A stretch of 64,000 nucleotides of DNA from a bacterium (GTDB taxonomy: Bacteria; Pseudomonadota; Gammaproteobacteria; UBA6186; Azoamicaceae), in contig DAHXPC010000009.1 of the NCBI GenBank assembly GCA_027364575.1, positions 28,902 through 92,901 of the forward strand, read 5' to 3'. The notes under the pieces are model-generated. The model ran no database searches and was not told the DNA's origin. It saw only the letters and a list, made by a program, of their open reading frames with translations. Position 1 is the first letter of the stretch. Each line of letters begins with the position of its first letter. Below, piece after piece: positions 56,411 to 64,000 of this stretch. The position numbers and the translations under genes are program-made.

Positions 56411-57346
56411 ATGAAAGAATGGTTTGAAAAATATCAATATTTAAAGCCTTTTTGTGCTTCTTTATTGTTGCATATTATTTTGTTTGGTTTTTTTTTACTG
56501 AGCGTGGAAAATGGCTCTAGTACGCATGCCAGTTCTGTCTTAGCAAATCCTGGGGAAATTGTTCACGCAGTGGTGGTGGATGAAGGTCAAGTTCAAGCAG
56601 AGATCTCTCACTTACAGCAGGCAGAAATTCAACAAAAAAAAGCCGTGGAAGATAAACAAAAAGCATTGGCCGATTCTTTAGATAAGGTTAAAAAAGAGCG
56701 CGCCCAAGAACAGGCAAAGCTTGAACAATTAAAACGGGATATGGCAAAAGCCAAACAGGAAGAGCAAAATCGACTCTCAGAAATTCAAATAGCCAAAGAG
56801 AAAGAACAGAAGCAATTAGACGATCTAAAGCAGGCAAAAGAAAAAGAAAAAAATCAATTAGATGCGTTAGATGATCAACGCCAAGCCGAGCAAGTTCGGG
56901 TTAAACAAATGCGCCAAGAACGTGAAAAAGAAGAAAAAAAGAAAAATGAGGCAGCAAAAAATCAATTAGCCGCTAAGCATAAAGCAGACGAAGCCAAACG
57001 AGCCGCCGGCATAGCTGCGAGAGAAGGGGAAAAATTAGCAGCAGAAAGACAAGGCTTTATTGTGAATGAGGCTCAGAAAGTCGCTGATGCGTGGGGCGAT
57101 AAAATTAAGCGGAATAAAAACCAAACCTTTGGGCTTCCTTCGGGCTTAAAATGTGTGTTAAGAATTCGTGTTTTGCCCGATGGCAATATTCAGGTGAGTT
57201 TGTTGAAAAGCAGTGGTAATTCGGTGCACGATAATTTATCGATTAATGCGGCCTACAAATCGCAGCCTTTGGAATTGCCGGAAGATCCTGCCATACGGGA
57301 AAGAACCAAAGAATTTGATATCGGGATAGAAAGTGATGAGGGTTAG
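56411..57346 (+). CDS. tolA: Tol-Pal system protein TolA
   Basis: TolA links the TolQR motor to TolB and Pal. One N-terminal membrane helix (about 13-32) is followed by a long charged coiled coil rich in Lys, Glu, Ala and Gln (about 65-215). A globular C-terminal domain (about 216-311, with [14 protein letters not shown]) completes it. The 311 residues are shorter than in E. coli because of a shorter coiled coil. Confidence 0.93.
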   Translation: MKEWFEKYQYLKPFCASLLLHIILFGFFLLSVENGSSTHASSVLANPGEIVHAVVVDEGQVQAEISHLQQAEIQQKKAVEDKQKALADSLDKVKKERAQEQAKLEQLKRDMAKAKQEEQNRLSEIQIAKEKEQKQLDDLKQAKEKEKNQLDALDDQRQAEQVRVKQMRQEREKEEKKKNEAAKNQLAAKHKADEAKRAAGIAAREGEKLAAERQGFIVNEAQKVADAWGDKIKRNKNQTFGLPSGLKCVLRIRVLPDGNIQVSLLKSSGNSVHDNLSINAAYKSQPLELPEDPAIRERTKEFDIGIESDEG

Positions 57347-57350
57347 AGTA

Positions 57351-58673
57351 ATGCATAGAAAATATTTATTTATTTTTTTAATAATCAGTCTTTTTGTCTG
57401 TAAAGCACAGGCGGCTTTGTACGTCGAGATTAAAGGTGGGCAAGGCAAAGGGCTTCCTATTGCAATCGTGCCCTTTAGTGTAGAGGGCGCTGATAAACAC
57501 GAAATAGAAGATATGGGGCAGATCATTCGATCGGATCTTGAAAATAGTGGTCAATTTACCGCAGTGCCTTTTCAGCAGTTAAGACAAAGCCCTAATCAAA
57601 TGCAGGCCGTGCAATATCCCTATTGGAAAACATTGGGCATTGAAGATCTGGTTATTGGGCGGATCCAAAAAGTTTCTGGCAGATTTACCGTCAATTTTGA
57701 GTTACTTGATATTATTCGCCACAATGGGCAAAGCACTGCTGCAAAACCGCTAGCGGCGATGCAATTTGATAATATTCAGGCACAAGACTTACGTGCGCTG
57801 GCGCATCATATTAGCGATCGCATTTTTGAAAAGCTAATTGGGATCAAAGGCATTTTTTCTACGCGTATCGCCTATGTTTCAGTGAATGAGGGCTCTAAAG
57901 GAAAGATATATACTTTAGAGGTTGCAGATGCCGATGGCCATAATCCAAAGCCATTGCATCGTTCTTCCTTTCCTTTAATGTCCCCTTCTTGGTCACCGGA
58001 TGGGAAAAAAGTTGCGTTTGTCTCATTTGAAAATGATAGAGCGAGTATTAATGTGGTTGAGGTACGGACCGCCCAGGTTCAGCGCATCACTCAATTCCCA
58101 GGGATTAATGGTGCCCCAACTTGGTCTCCCGATAATCGCACCTTGGCTATTGTATTATCCAAAGACGGCAGCCCTAAAATTTACACGATTGATCTTATGA
58201 GCAAGCAACTGACTCGTTTAACCGATGGAACGGGCATTGATACCGAGCCTAGCTTTTCGCCGGATGGTCGCTCGATTGTTTTTACTTCTAATCGGGGTGG
58301 AAAACCTCAAATATACAGAGTAACATTAGGAGGAGGGAAGGTTGAGAGATTGACATTCTTAGGCAATTACAATGCAAAGCCTAGCCTAACCCCAGACGGT
58401 AAACGCTTAGTGATGTTGCATCGGGGAGAAAGCGGGTTATTTAGTATTGCCGTTCAGACCTTAAGTTCGGGCGAACTGCGAACTTTAACCCAAGCAAGTT
58501 TAAGTGATTCCCCAAGTCTTGCGCCAAACGGCATGATGGTATTGTACGGTTCTGAAGAAGGGGACCGAGGGGTATTAGGGGCTGTTTCTTTGGATGGTCG
58601 GGTGAAAATCCGTTTACCCTCTAGAGAAGGAAATGTGCAAGAACCGGCATGGTCGCCGTTTGCATCTTCGTAA
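57351..58673 (+). CDS. tolB: Tol-Pal system periplasmic protein TolB
   Basis: TolB has a signal peptide ([21 protein letters not shown]), an N-terminal alpha/beta domain and a six-bladed beta-propeller with repeats such as [13 protein letters not shown] and [13 protein letters not shown] choose the ATG at 57351, which follows the tolA stop and has GAGGG eight bases upstream. A GTG at 57333 would overlap tolA. It binds Pal and TolA in the periplasm. Confidence 0.95.
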   Translation: MHRKYLFIFLIISLFVCKAQAALYVEIKGGQGKGLPIAIVPFSVEGADKHEIEDMGQIIRSDLENSGQFTAVPFQQLRQSPNQMQAVQYPYWKTLGIEDLVIGRIQKVSGRFTVNFELLDIIRHNGQSTAAKPLAAMQFDNIQAQDLRALAHHISDRIFEKLIGIKGIFSTRIAYVSVNEGSKGKIYTLEVADADGHNPKPLHRSSFPLMSPSWSPDGKKVAFVSFENDRASINVVEVRTAQVQRITQFPGINGAPTWSPDNRTLAIVLSKDGSPKIYTIDLMSKQLTRLTDGTGIDTEPSFSPDGRSIVFTSNRGGKPQIYRVTLGGGKVERLTFLGNYNAKPSLTPDGKRLVMLHRGESGLFSIAVQTLSSGELRTLTQASLSDSPSLAPNGMMVLYGSEEGDRGVLGAVSLDGRVKIRLPSREGNVQEPAWSPFASS

Positions 58674-58718
58674 AAGATGTTCGTCAAAGATAAAAGATTT
58701 TTAATGAGGAGATAAGTA

Positions 58719-59240
58719 ATGGCTAGCAAAATTTTAAAAACAATGGTTGTCAGCGTTAAAGCTATTGTTGTCATGGGCGCTATACTGGGTTTAGTAGCTT
58801 GCGGTGGCGCATCTAAGCGTAAATCAGGTAGTGAAGTGATTGGGGTAGGCGATAACGTGCAATTTTTTGGGACCAATTTATCTCCTGAGCAAGAAAAAGA
58901 GCTATTGGCACAAAGAACTTACTATTTTGGTTATGATAGTAATGAAGTCAGTGAAAATGACACCTTATCGGTTTATGTGCATGCTAAACGCTTGATGAAT
59001 TCACCTAATATGCATGTTCGGGTAGAAGGTCATACCGATGAACGCGGTAGCCGTGAATACAACGTCGCACTGGGTGAACGTAGAGCCAATGCCATTGCCA
59101 ACATTTTAATGTTAAAAGGGGTGGCCCAAAATCAGATCAGTGTTGTGAGCTATGGTAAAGAAAAGCCTGCACTGGCTGGTCATGATGAGTCTTCCTGGAG
59201 TCAAAATCGCCGCGTCGTTATTGTTTATGAGGTTGAATAA
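58719..59240 (+). CDS. pal: Peptidoglycan-associated lipoprotein Pal
   Basis: The lipobox GLVAC places the lipidated Cys at residue 28. The C-terminal OmpA-like domain has the peptidoglycan-binding signature GHTDERGSREYNVALGERRA. Pal anchors the outer membrane to peptidoglycan and is released by TolB. GAGGAG precedes the ATG. The length (173) is normal. Confidence 0.97.
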   Translation: MASKILKTMVVSVKAIVVMGAILGLVACGGASKRKSGSEVIGVGDNVQFFGTNLSPEQEKELLAQRTYYFGYDSNEVSENDTLSVYVHAKRLMNSPNMHVRVEGHTDERGSREYNVALGERRANAIANILMLKGVAQNQISVVSYGKEKPALAGHDESSWSQNRRVVIVYEVE

Positions 59241-59242
59241 AT

Positions 59243-60124
59243 ATGCGCCTTTCCGTTTGGATAGCAAGTGGATTGATTGTTTTAGCAGCGCCTTCTTATG
59301 CGAAGGCGCTTGCTAGCGTTGAGTCTCGAACGGGGGGGCCCGTTGTGCGATCGGGGGGAACGACGAGCGGCACTTCGCTGCAAGGCGATGATCGAGCGCT
59401 TAGAACCTTAAAGCAAATCGAAAGCTTACAACAGGAAATGAGTGAGCTTCGAGGATTGGTTGAAACGCAAGATCACGAAATCCAACAATTGAAAAAAAGC
59501 CAAAAAGATCTGTATTTAGATTTAGACAAACGGTTAACCGATATTCAACAAAAACCCAGCAGCGCAAAAGAAAAGCGAACATCCGCTGCGCCCATTGTCA
59601 CTGAGCCAAAAGCGACACAACCTATATTAAAAACTTCAGAAAAAATGGAAACCCCTGGGGTTTTAGCACCGCTGTCGGTTTCCAGCGCCTCCAGCAGCCC
59701 TGCAATGGTAGTCGCTTCAGCGCATGAAAGCGAGAAAGAAGCATATGACGCTGCCTATAGTTTTGTTCGTTCGAAACAATATCCAGAAGCCATTGGTGCC
59801 TTTCAGGATTATTTATCGCGCTTTACTGAAGGGGAATATGCGGCAAGTGCTAATTATTGGTTAGGGGAAGTTTATCTGGTGCAATGGCAGGCGGATAAAA
59901 CCAACACGGATTTATTAGATAAAGCCATCAGTGCATTTTCAAATTTGACGGCACAATTTCCGAAACACCCGAAAATGGCCGATGCTTTGTTGAAATTAGG
60001 CATTGTTGAAAATGAAAAAGGCAACAGCCTTGTTGCCAAGGAATATTTCATTGACGTTAAAAATCGTTATCCAGGATCTGCCGCTGCGCGTATTGCGGAA
60101 AGCCGCTTACAGCAATTAGAGTAG
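59243..60124 (+). CDS. cpoB: Cell division coordinator CpoB (YbgF)
   Basis: CpoB couples Tol-Pal to peptidoglycan synthesis. It has a signal peptide (cleavage after about SYAKA), a trimerising coiled coil (about 50-95), a Pro/Ser/Lys-rich linker and a C-terminal TPR domain (about 165-293, with YDAAYSFVRSKQYPEAI). It begins two bases after pal and ends the operon before a clear terminator. Confidence 0.93.
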   Translation: MRLSVWIASGLIVLAAPSYAKALASVESRTGGPVVRSGGTTSGTSLQGDDRALRTLKQIESLQQEMSELRGLVETQDHEIQQLKKSQKDLYLDLDKRLTDIQQKPSSAKEKRTSAAPIVTEPKATQPILKTSEKMETPGVLAPLSVSSASSSPAMVVASAHESEKEAYDAAYSFVRSKQYPEAIGAFQDYLSRFTEGEYAASANYWLGEVYLVQWQADKTNTDLLDKAISAFSNLTAQFPKHPKMADALLKLGIVENEKGNSLVAKEYFIDVKNRYPGSAAARIAESRLQQLE

Positions 60125-60143
60125 GCTCATTTAAATGTGGTAT

Positions 60144-60192
60144 CCCCAGCCTGTATAGAGTTTCCTCCATGGCTGGGATTTTCGTTTTTGTA
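60144..60192 (+). terminator. Rho-independent terminator after cpoB
   Basis: CCCAGCC (60145-60151) pairs with GGCTGGG (60171-60177) across a 19-base loop. TTTTCGTTTTTG follows. It lies 20 bases after the cpoB stop and would end the gyrA/tol-pal transcription unit, facing the end of the degS-like gene. Confidence 0.75.
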
Positions 60193-60213
60193 CCCTAAAA
60201 TACAGGTGCTTTT

Positions 60214-61425
60214 TTAGGGAATTTCCTTTTTAAGCGGTAATGTTTGTGGCTTACGCTCTCCCGCCACAATGGTAAAGTTTACCAAATCCCCTTTTCGGAA
60301 AATTTCAATAGGATAGCTTTGTTCCGGAACTAACCCTGCGACTAAACGAAACGCCATCCGATCGTCTTTAATCACAATATTATTAATTTTCGTGATGACA
60401 TCACCGGGCAATAGACCCGCTTTTTGTGCAGGACTGCCTTGTACGACTGCGCGCACATAGACGCCATCCTGATCTTTATACCGAATTTGATCGCGAATTT
60501 CTTTATTGAGGGGTTGCATAATAATACCCAAATACCCCCGAATAATACGTTTGCCTTCAATGATCTTATTCATAATATCGGTCGCTTGATCGATGGGGAT
60601 GGCAAATCCAATACCCATGTTAGCGCCTGAACGGCTATAAATTGCGGTATTAATGCCAATAATGCGTCCATAGGGATCAATCAGCGCTCCGCCCGAATTC
60701 CCAAAATTAATCGCGGCATCGGTTTGGATTAAATTTTCTAGAATTCCAATTTCGCTACCCGTTCGTTCAGTGGCACTGACAATGCCTTGGGTTACGGTAT
60801 TGTCTAGCCCAAAAGGATTCCCAATGGCAAGCACAACATCCCCGGTGCGTAATTTTTGAGAAGAGCCCAGGGTAATGACCGGAAGTTTATCGAGCTTTAT
60901 CTGTAAAACGGCTAAATCGCTATCGGGATCACTGCCAACCAATTTTGCTTCTGCGGTACGACCATCGGCTAACGTAACGAGCATGGTGTCTGCTTCTTTA
61001 ATCACATGGTTATTGGTCAAAATATAGCCTTTAGCGCTCACAATAACGCCCGAGCCTAATCCTTGTAAGGTTTCTTTTAATGTGTCTCCTTTGCGGCTCT
61101 CATTTCTGTTGTTTTCTGGGGTGCCGGGATCGCCAAAAAAGTGTCTGAAAAAAGGATCTTGCATCAGCGGGTTCGTTTCTAAGGGAATTTCTTTGCTGGT
61201 TTTAATGCTGACAACGGCAGGGGCTGCTAATGCCACGGCATCTGCATAGGAAACGGGCGCGAGTTCCCCGGATAGCGCAGGTGCTATGGAAACCGCCGCA
61301 GGGGTAGAAGCCTGTGACATGCCATAAAAATTTAGATTACCAAGAATATAGGGGGCAAAAAATGCGATTAGGCCAAAAACTAGAACAAGGTGAATAACCT
61401 TCTTGGTATAACTAACCCATTTCAT
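60214..61425 (-). CDS. Membrane-anchored trypsin-like protease with one PDZ domain (DegS-like)
   Basis: The protein has an N-terminal membrane anchor (about 9-30) and an HtrA protease domain with the triad in TNNHVIKEAD (His), DSDLAVLQIK (Asp) and NFGNSGGAL (Ser). A single C-terminal PDZ domain starts near GYLGIIMQP. One PDZ plus an anchor fits DegS, the sensor that cuts RseA in the sigma-E stress response, better than DegP/DegQ with two PDZ domains. I choose the ATG at 61425 (MKWVSYTKK) with AGAGGTAG before it, giving 403 residues. The longer frame to 61590 overlaps fis. Confidence 0.88.
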   Translation of the reverse strand: MKWVSYTKKVIHLVLVFGLIAFFAPYILGNLNFYGMSQASTPAAVSIAPALSGELAPVSYADAVALAAPAVVSIKTSKEIPLETNPLMQDPFFRHFFGDPGTPENNRNESRKGDTLKETLQGLGSGVIVSAKGYILTNNHVIKEADTMLVTLADGRTAEAKLVGSDPDSDLAVLQIKLDKLPVITLGSSQKLRTGDVVLAIGNPFGLDNTVTQGIVSATERTGSEIGILENLIQTDAAINFGNSGGALIDPYGRIIGINTAIYSRSGANMGIGFAIPIDQATDIMNKIIEGKRIIRGYLGIIMQPLNKEIRDQIRYKDQDGVYVRAVVQGSPAQKAGLLPGDVITKINNIVIKDDRMAFRLVAGLVPEQSYPIEIFRKGDLVNFTIVAGERKPQTLPLKKEIP

Positions 61426-61529
61426 AAGTCTACCTCTCTTTATTTGGAATGATAATCTATTTAGGTATATCAAATTATGGACAGGTTTAAAAGGGGTTTC
61501 TAAGCAATGCGGGTGCGTGTTATTGGGGA

Positions 61530-61766
61530 TTAATCCAGATTGTATTTCGCCAATAATTTTCGTAACGTGCCTCGGCTTAAGCCGAGCCAAGTTGCCGCGC
61601 GAGATTGATTCCCCTTGGTATAATGCATCACAATTTCAAGCAGAGGGACTTCTATTTCTGCAAGCACAAGCGCATAAATATCCCGAGTGGTTTCACCCTC
61701 TAAATTGGAAAAATATTTGTGTAAGGCAACGGATACTTGCTCACGTAAAAAATTCTTTGATTGCAT
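61530..61766 (-). CDS. fis: DNA-binding protein Fis
   Basis: Fis is a nucleoid protein that bends DNA and regulates growth-phase genes. The C-terminal helix-turn-helix NQSRAATWLGLSRGTLRKLLAKY is near identical to the family consensus. At 78 residues it is shorter than E. coli Fis (98), lacking part of the N-terminal arm. Its ATG lies inside the dusB end (26-base overlap), the standard dusB-fis arrangement of gammaproteobacteria. Confidence 0.95.
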   Translation of the reverse strand: MQSKNFLREQVSVALHKYFSNLEGETTRDIYALVLAEIEVPLLEIVMHYTKGNQSRAATWLGLSRGTLRKLLAKYNLD

Positions 61767-62697
61767 GGATTTGTTCGTCCGGGGTTTCTAAACGATTAAA
61801 AAGATCACGAAAACGAGCACTTCCCGATTGTCCTTTGCTATACCAGGAAACATGCTTACGGGCTACCATCGAGCCTGTGTATTCGCCATAAAAAGTGTAT
61901 AAATTTTCAAGGTGGCCTAATAAAATCGTTTTAATTTCAAGCGCAGTCGGTTCGGGTAAGAAAGTTCCAGTTTTCAGATAATGAGAAATTTCACGGAATA
62001 TCCAGGGTCTGCCTTGCGCTGCACGGCCTATCATAATGCCATCGGCTTTGGTTTTTTCGAGTACATATTTTGCCTTTTCTGGCGTTTCAATATCGCCATT
62101 GGCAATTACCGGGATATTTACAGATGCTTTAATGGCTGCAATGGTGTCATATTCTGCATCGCCTTTAAAAAAACAAGAACGGGTACGCCCATGTACAGCT
62201 AAAGCTTGAATACCACTTTGTTCAGCAAGTTGTGCAATTCGAACGCCGTTTTTATGATCGGCATCCCAACCGGTGCGAATTTTTAGGGTAACGGGAATGG
62301 AAACGGCATTGACCGTGGCTTCCAATATCTGTGCGACCAATAATTCATTTTTTAATAAAGCAGAGCCGGCTAAAACATTACACACCTTTTTGGCAGGACA
62401 GCCCATATTGATATCGATCAGTTCTGCGCCTTCGCCTTCATTAAATCGGGCAGCTTCCCCCATCATGATCGGATCAGCACCGGCAATTTGTACCGAGCGA
62501 GGCAAACTTTCGCCTTCGTGATTAGCGCGGCGTAGGGTTTTTAAACTGCCTCTTAATAAAGAATTGGAAGAAACCATTTCCGATACCGCCATTCCGGCGC
62601 CCAATTGTTTACACAGTTGTCGAAAAGGTCTATCTGTAATGCCTGCCATAGGGGCTAAGACAAGGTTATTTTCTAACTTATGATTGCCGATTTGCAT
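61741..62697 (-). CDS. dusB: tRNA-dihydrouridine synthase B
   Basis: DusB reduces uridine in the tRNA D-loop using FMN and NADPH. The FMN barrel start LAPMAGITDRPFR, the catalytic Cys block INMGCPAKKV and the GIMIGRAAQGRPWIF phosphate site are all present. The length (318) is normal. It is upstream of and overlaps fis, as in E. coli. Confidence 0.96.
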   Translation of the reverse strand: MQIGNHKLENNLVLAPMAGITDRPFRQLCKQLGAGMAVSEMVSSNSLLRGSLKTLRRANHEGESLPRSVQIAGADPIMMGEAARFNEGEGAELIDINMGCPAKKVCNVLAGSALLKNELLVAQILEATVNAVSIPVTLKIRTGWDADHKNGVRIAQLAEQSGIQALAVHGRTRSCFFKGDAEYDTIAAIKASVNIPVIANGDIETPEKAKYVLEKTKADGIMIGRAAQGRPWIFREISHYLKTGTFLPEPTALEIKTILLGHLENLYTFYGEYTGSMVARKHVSWYSKGQSGSARFRDLFNRLETPDEQIHAIKEFFT

Positions 62698-63002
62698 AAT
62701 AGTGGTGTGTGCTTATAAGTAATAATTCAGGGAGGAGCATAGCATTTTTTGTATAAAAAATATACAAGGCTTGGCATGGCTATAATTTGATGCGACTTTT
62801 CTCCACCCCAAGATTATGGAGAAAACGTTTGTATTTGCACAGTTTCATATCTTTTTTATTTTTGCTAACCCTAGTTTTTGAGTCTGTAAGTCTGGTAATA
62901 TAGCGGAAGCTATAAACCTGAATTATTTAAGGCGGGAAGATTCAAAAATAAAATATAGAGTTTATGCAGTTTACACTATAAATATACACGGGGAGTTGAA
63001 GA
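62698..63002. promoter_or_regulatory. Intergenic region with an inverted repeat upstream of dusB-fis
   Basis: These 305 bases lie between divergent dusB and an unknown rightward gene. TTGTATA (62749-62755) and TATACAA (62761-62767) form a perfect 7-bp inverted repeat around five A residues, about 52 bases before the dusB start. This is a plausible operator or promoter element. GGGGAG precedes the rightward ATG at 63003. I see no gene here. Confidence 0.4.
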
Positions 63003-63716
63003 ATGAACTTTAGAGATATAAAGCATATGCATGATTTTTTAACTGACCTGGCTCATTCTATCTTCCCGACTTTTGGGTCCGCTGGGCAGCTCCAGCACCA
63101 TCCTAGCAATTTTGCCTGCAAAACTCGAATTTATGACAAGGGGACCTTAGAAGAGTACTTAGCAATCGCGGCTCAGGACTATAATAAGAATCCGCTGGCA
63201 GTTGAAATACACCGGAAGGTCGAGCCTGCGTCAAGAGCGATGGCCATAGTTATGGTGGCCATGTACGACGATATGGCCGCAATACTATGTGCAGGTACAA
63301 AAGAGCATGCGTCGTTTGAAGCAAAACTTGAAGCCGCACTTTTAATGCCTGATGATCCAAAACATAAGCCAGACGATGTGTCAGAGGAGATCTGGGAAGA
63401 GCTGCTTAAGCTTAAAGCCGAACATAAACTTGATGATTTTTTTGAAAAAATGAAGGAAGTTGTAGAGTGGGTGGATGGTAAGGGTGTTCGAGGGGGGGGG
63501 CTGACAGAAGGCCAAAGAACACAAGCGCGCAAAGATGCTCTCGCTTTGAAAAAAGCTAAGGAAACGGGAGATGCAAAAGCGAAGCATGCAGAAAGGTTAT
63601 CAGCCAATAAAAACCATAACGCAGAAGCATATGCTCATGCGGTTATAGAATGGGAAAAAACCCCAGGTGCACAAGTCTTCCCAAAATTGGTGAAGGCATT
63701 GGTGAGGAAAGAGTAA
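63003..63716 (+). CDS. Hypothetical soluble protein, possibly frameshifted
   Basis: I do not recognise this 237-residue protein. It has no signal peptide or membrane segment. Its second half is highly charged and helical (about 120-215, rich in Lys, Glu and Ala). The frame stops at 63716, but the next frame is open from about 63680 to the window end with similar composition (EERVSAVTVFEWVKNN). Runs of A and C at 63655-63664 and 63680-63686 could be where the frame changed. In this genomic setting an effector-type protein is possible but not shown. Confidence 0.65.
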   Translation: MNFRDIKHMHDFLTDLAHSIFPTFGSAGQLQHHPSNFACKTRIYDKGTLEEYLAIAAQDYNKNPLAVEIHRKVEPASRAMAIVMVAMYDDMAAILCAGTKEHASFEAKLEAALLMPDDPKHKPDDVSEEIWEELLKLKAEHKLDDFFEKMKEVVEWVDGKGVRGGGLTEGQRTQARKDALALKKAKETGDAKAKHAERLSANKNHNAEAYAHAVIEWEKTPGAQVFPKLVKALVRKE

Positions 63717-63751
63717 GTGCAGTTACCGTTTTCGAATGGGTGAAAAATAAT

Positions 63752-64000
63752 GTGCACATGAATGCTAATAACTTGGATTTACGGAAACCAGAAGACGCTG
63801 CTGATGGGGAAGAAGGCCCACGGATTGAGGAGGTTGGGCCTGCTGCATTTTACCAGCCTCCGGTTGCTGCTGGTCGCAAGGAACGGCAGGAAGAAGAGGC
63901 AATAGCCGGTGCTCCAGAAGCCGCGGCGTATGATAACGATAATGATTACGCTAGAGCATGGCATGCTTGGGAAGAAAGGCGCGCGGCTTTACGGCGGGCC
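63752..64000 (+). CDS. Partial open frame at the window end
   Basis: A frame open to the last base reads VHMNANNLDLRKPEDAADG, then an acidic, Ala- and Pro-rich segment. GTG at 63752 and ATG at 63758 are the first possible starts, but neither has a clear ribosome site. The frame stays open upstream to about 63680, inside the previous gene. It may be the continuation of that gene after a frameshift rather than a separate one. No family is recognised. Confidence 0.45.
   Translation, partial: MHMNANNLDLRKPEDAADGEEGPRIEEVGPAAFYQPPVAAGRKERQEEEAIAGAPEAAAYDNDNDYARAWHAWEERRAALRRA

Overview
The window comes from a low-GC (roughly 40% by eye) gammaproteobacterium. It looks like a Legionellales-type, host-associated organism. 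Housekeeping genes (gyrA with Thr83, tolQRAB-pal-cpoB, dusB-fis, argS, ubiG) are gammaproteobacterial. A Fic protein, Sel1/TPR repeat proteins and a small membrane protein resembling the IcmD/DotP family of type IVB secretion point the same way. The genus cannot be fixed from the sequence alone.

Layout. (1) 1-3030 is accessory DNA: the tail of an IS4-type transposase, a truncated tyrosine recombinase lying against a 3' tRNA fragment (an integration scar), a large Fic protein and a cold-shock protein. (2) About 3.1-41.5 kb is a nonribosomal peptide (NRPS) biosynthetic region. It holds a SyrP-like TauD-family dioxygenase, a second 2-oxoglutarate/Fe(II) oxygenase, an unrecognised 119-129 aa protein, an MbtH protein, an ABC exporter, a membrane protein, asparagine synthetase with an aspartate/glutamate racemase, a CmlA-like diiron beta-hydroxylase, three NRPS proteins, a TPR/Sel1/LRR protein translationally coupled to the second NRPS, and a divergent aspartate decarboxylase (PanD). 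(3) 41.5-42.7 kb is a graveyard of transposase remnants with an 80-bp tandem repeat, bracketed by a 22-bp direct repeat. (4) 42.7-62.7 kb is core genome: phhB, a 3-methyladenine glycosylase, the Icm-like membrane gene, the leftward block argS-sel1-ubiG-hpnC-hpnD-hpnE-bepA, then rightward gyrA-ybgC-tolQ-tolR-tolA-tolB-pal-cpoB, then leftward degS-like and dusB-fis. (5) 63.0 kb to the end is an unrecognised, possibly frameshifted gene.

The NRPS line reads A1-T1 / C2-A2-T2 / C3-A3-T3-E on the first protein and C4-A4-T4 / C5-A5-T5-E / C6-A6-T6-TE on the second. A third protein is A7-T7-C7. The first protein starts cleanly at an A domain and the third ends in a C domain, so the third may load the first residue and supply the missing condensation domain. 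Hand-read specificity residues suggest Asn for modules 2 and 4, Ser for module 3 (epimerised) and Tyr for module 6. Module 1 has an unusual Val235-Asp236 pocket of the kind seen in beta-alanine domains. Modules 5 and 7 are not assigned. Dedicated supply genes (asnB, racemase, PanD-like) and three different oxygenases fit this as an encoded, heavily tailored six- or seven-residue peptide. I do not recognise the pathway as a described one.
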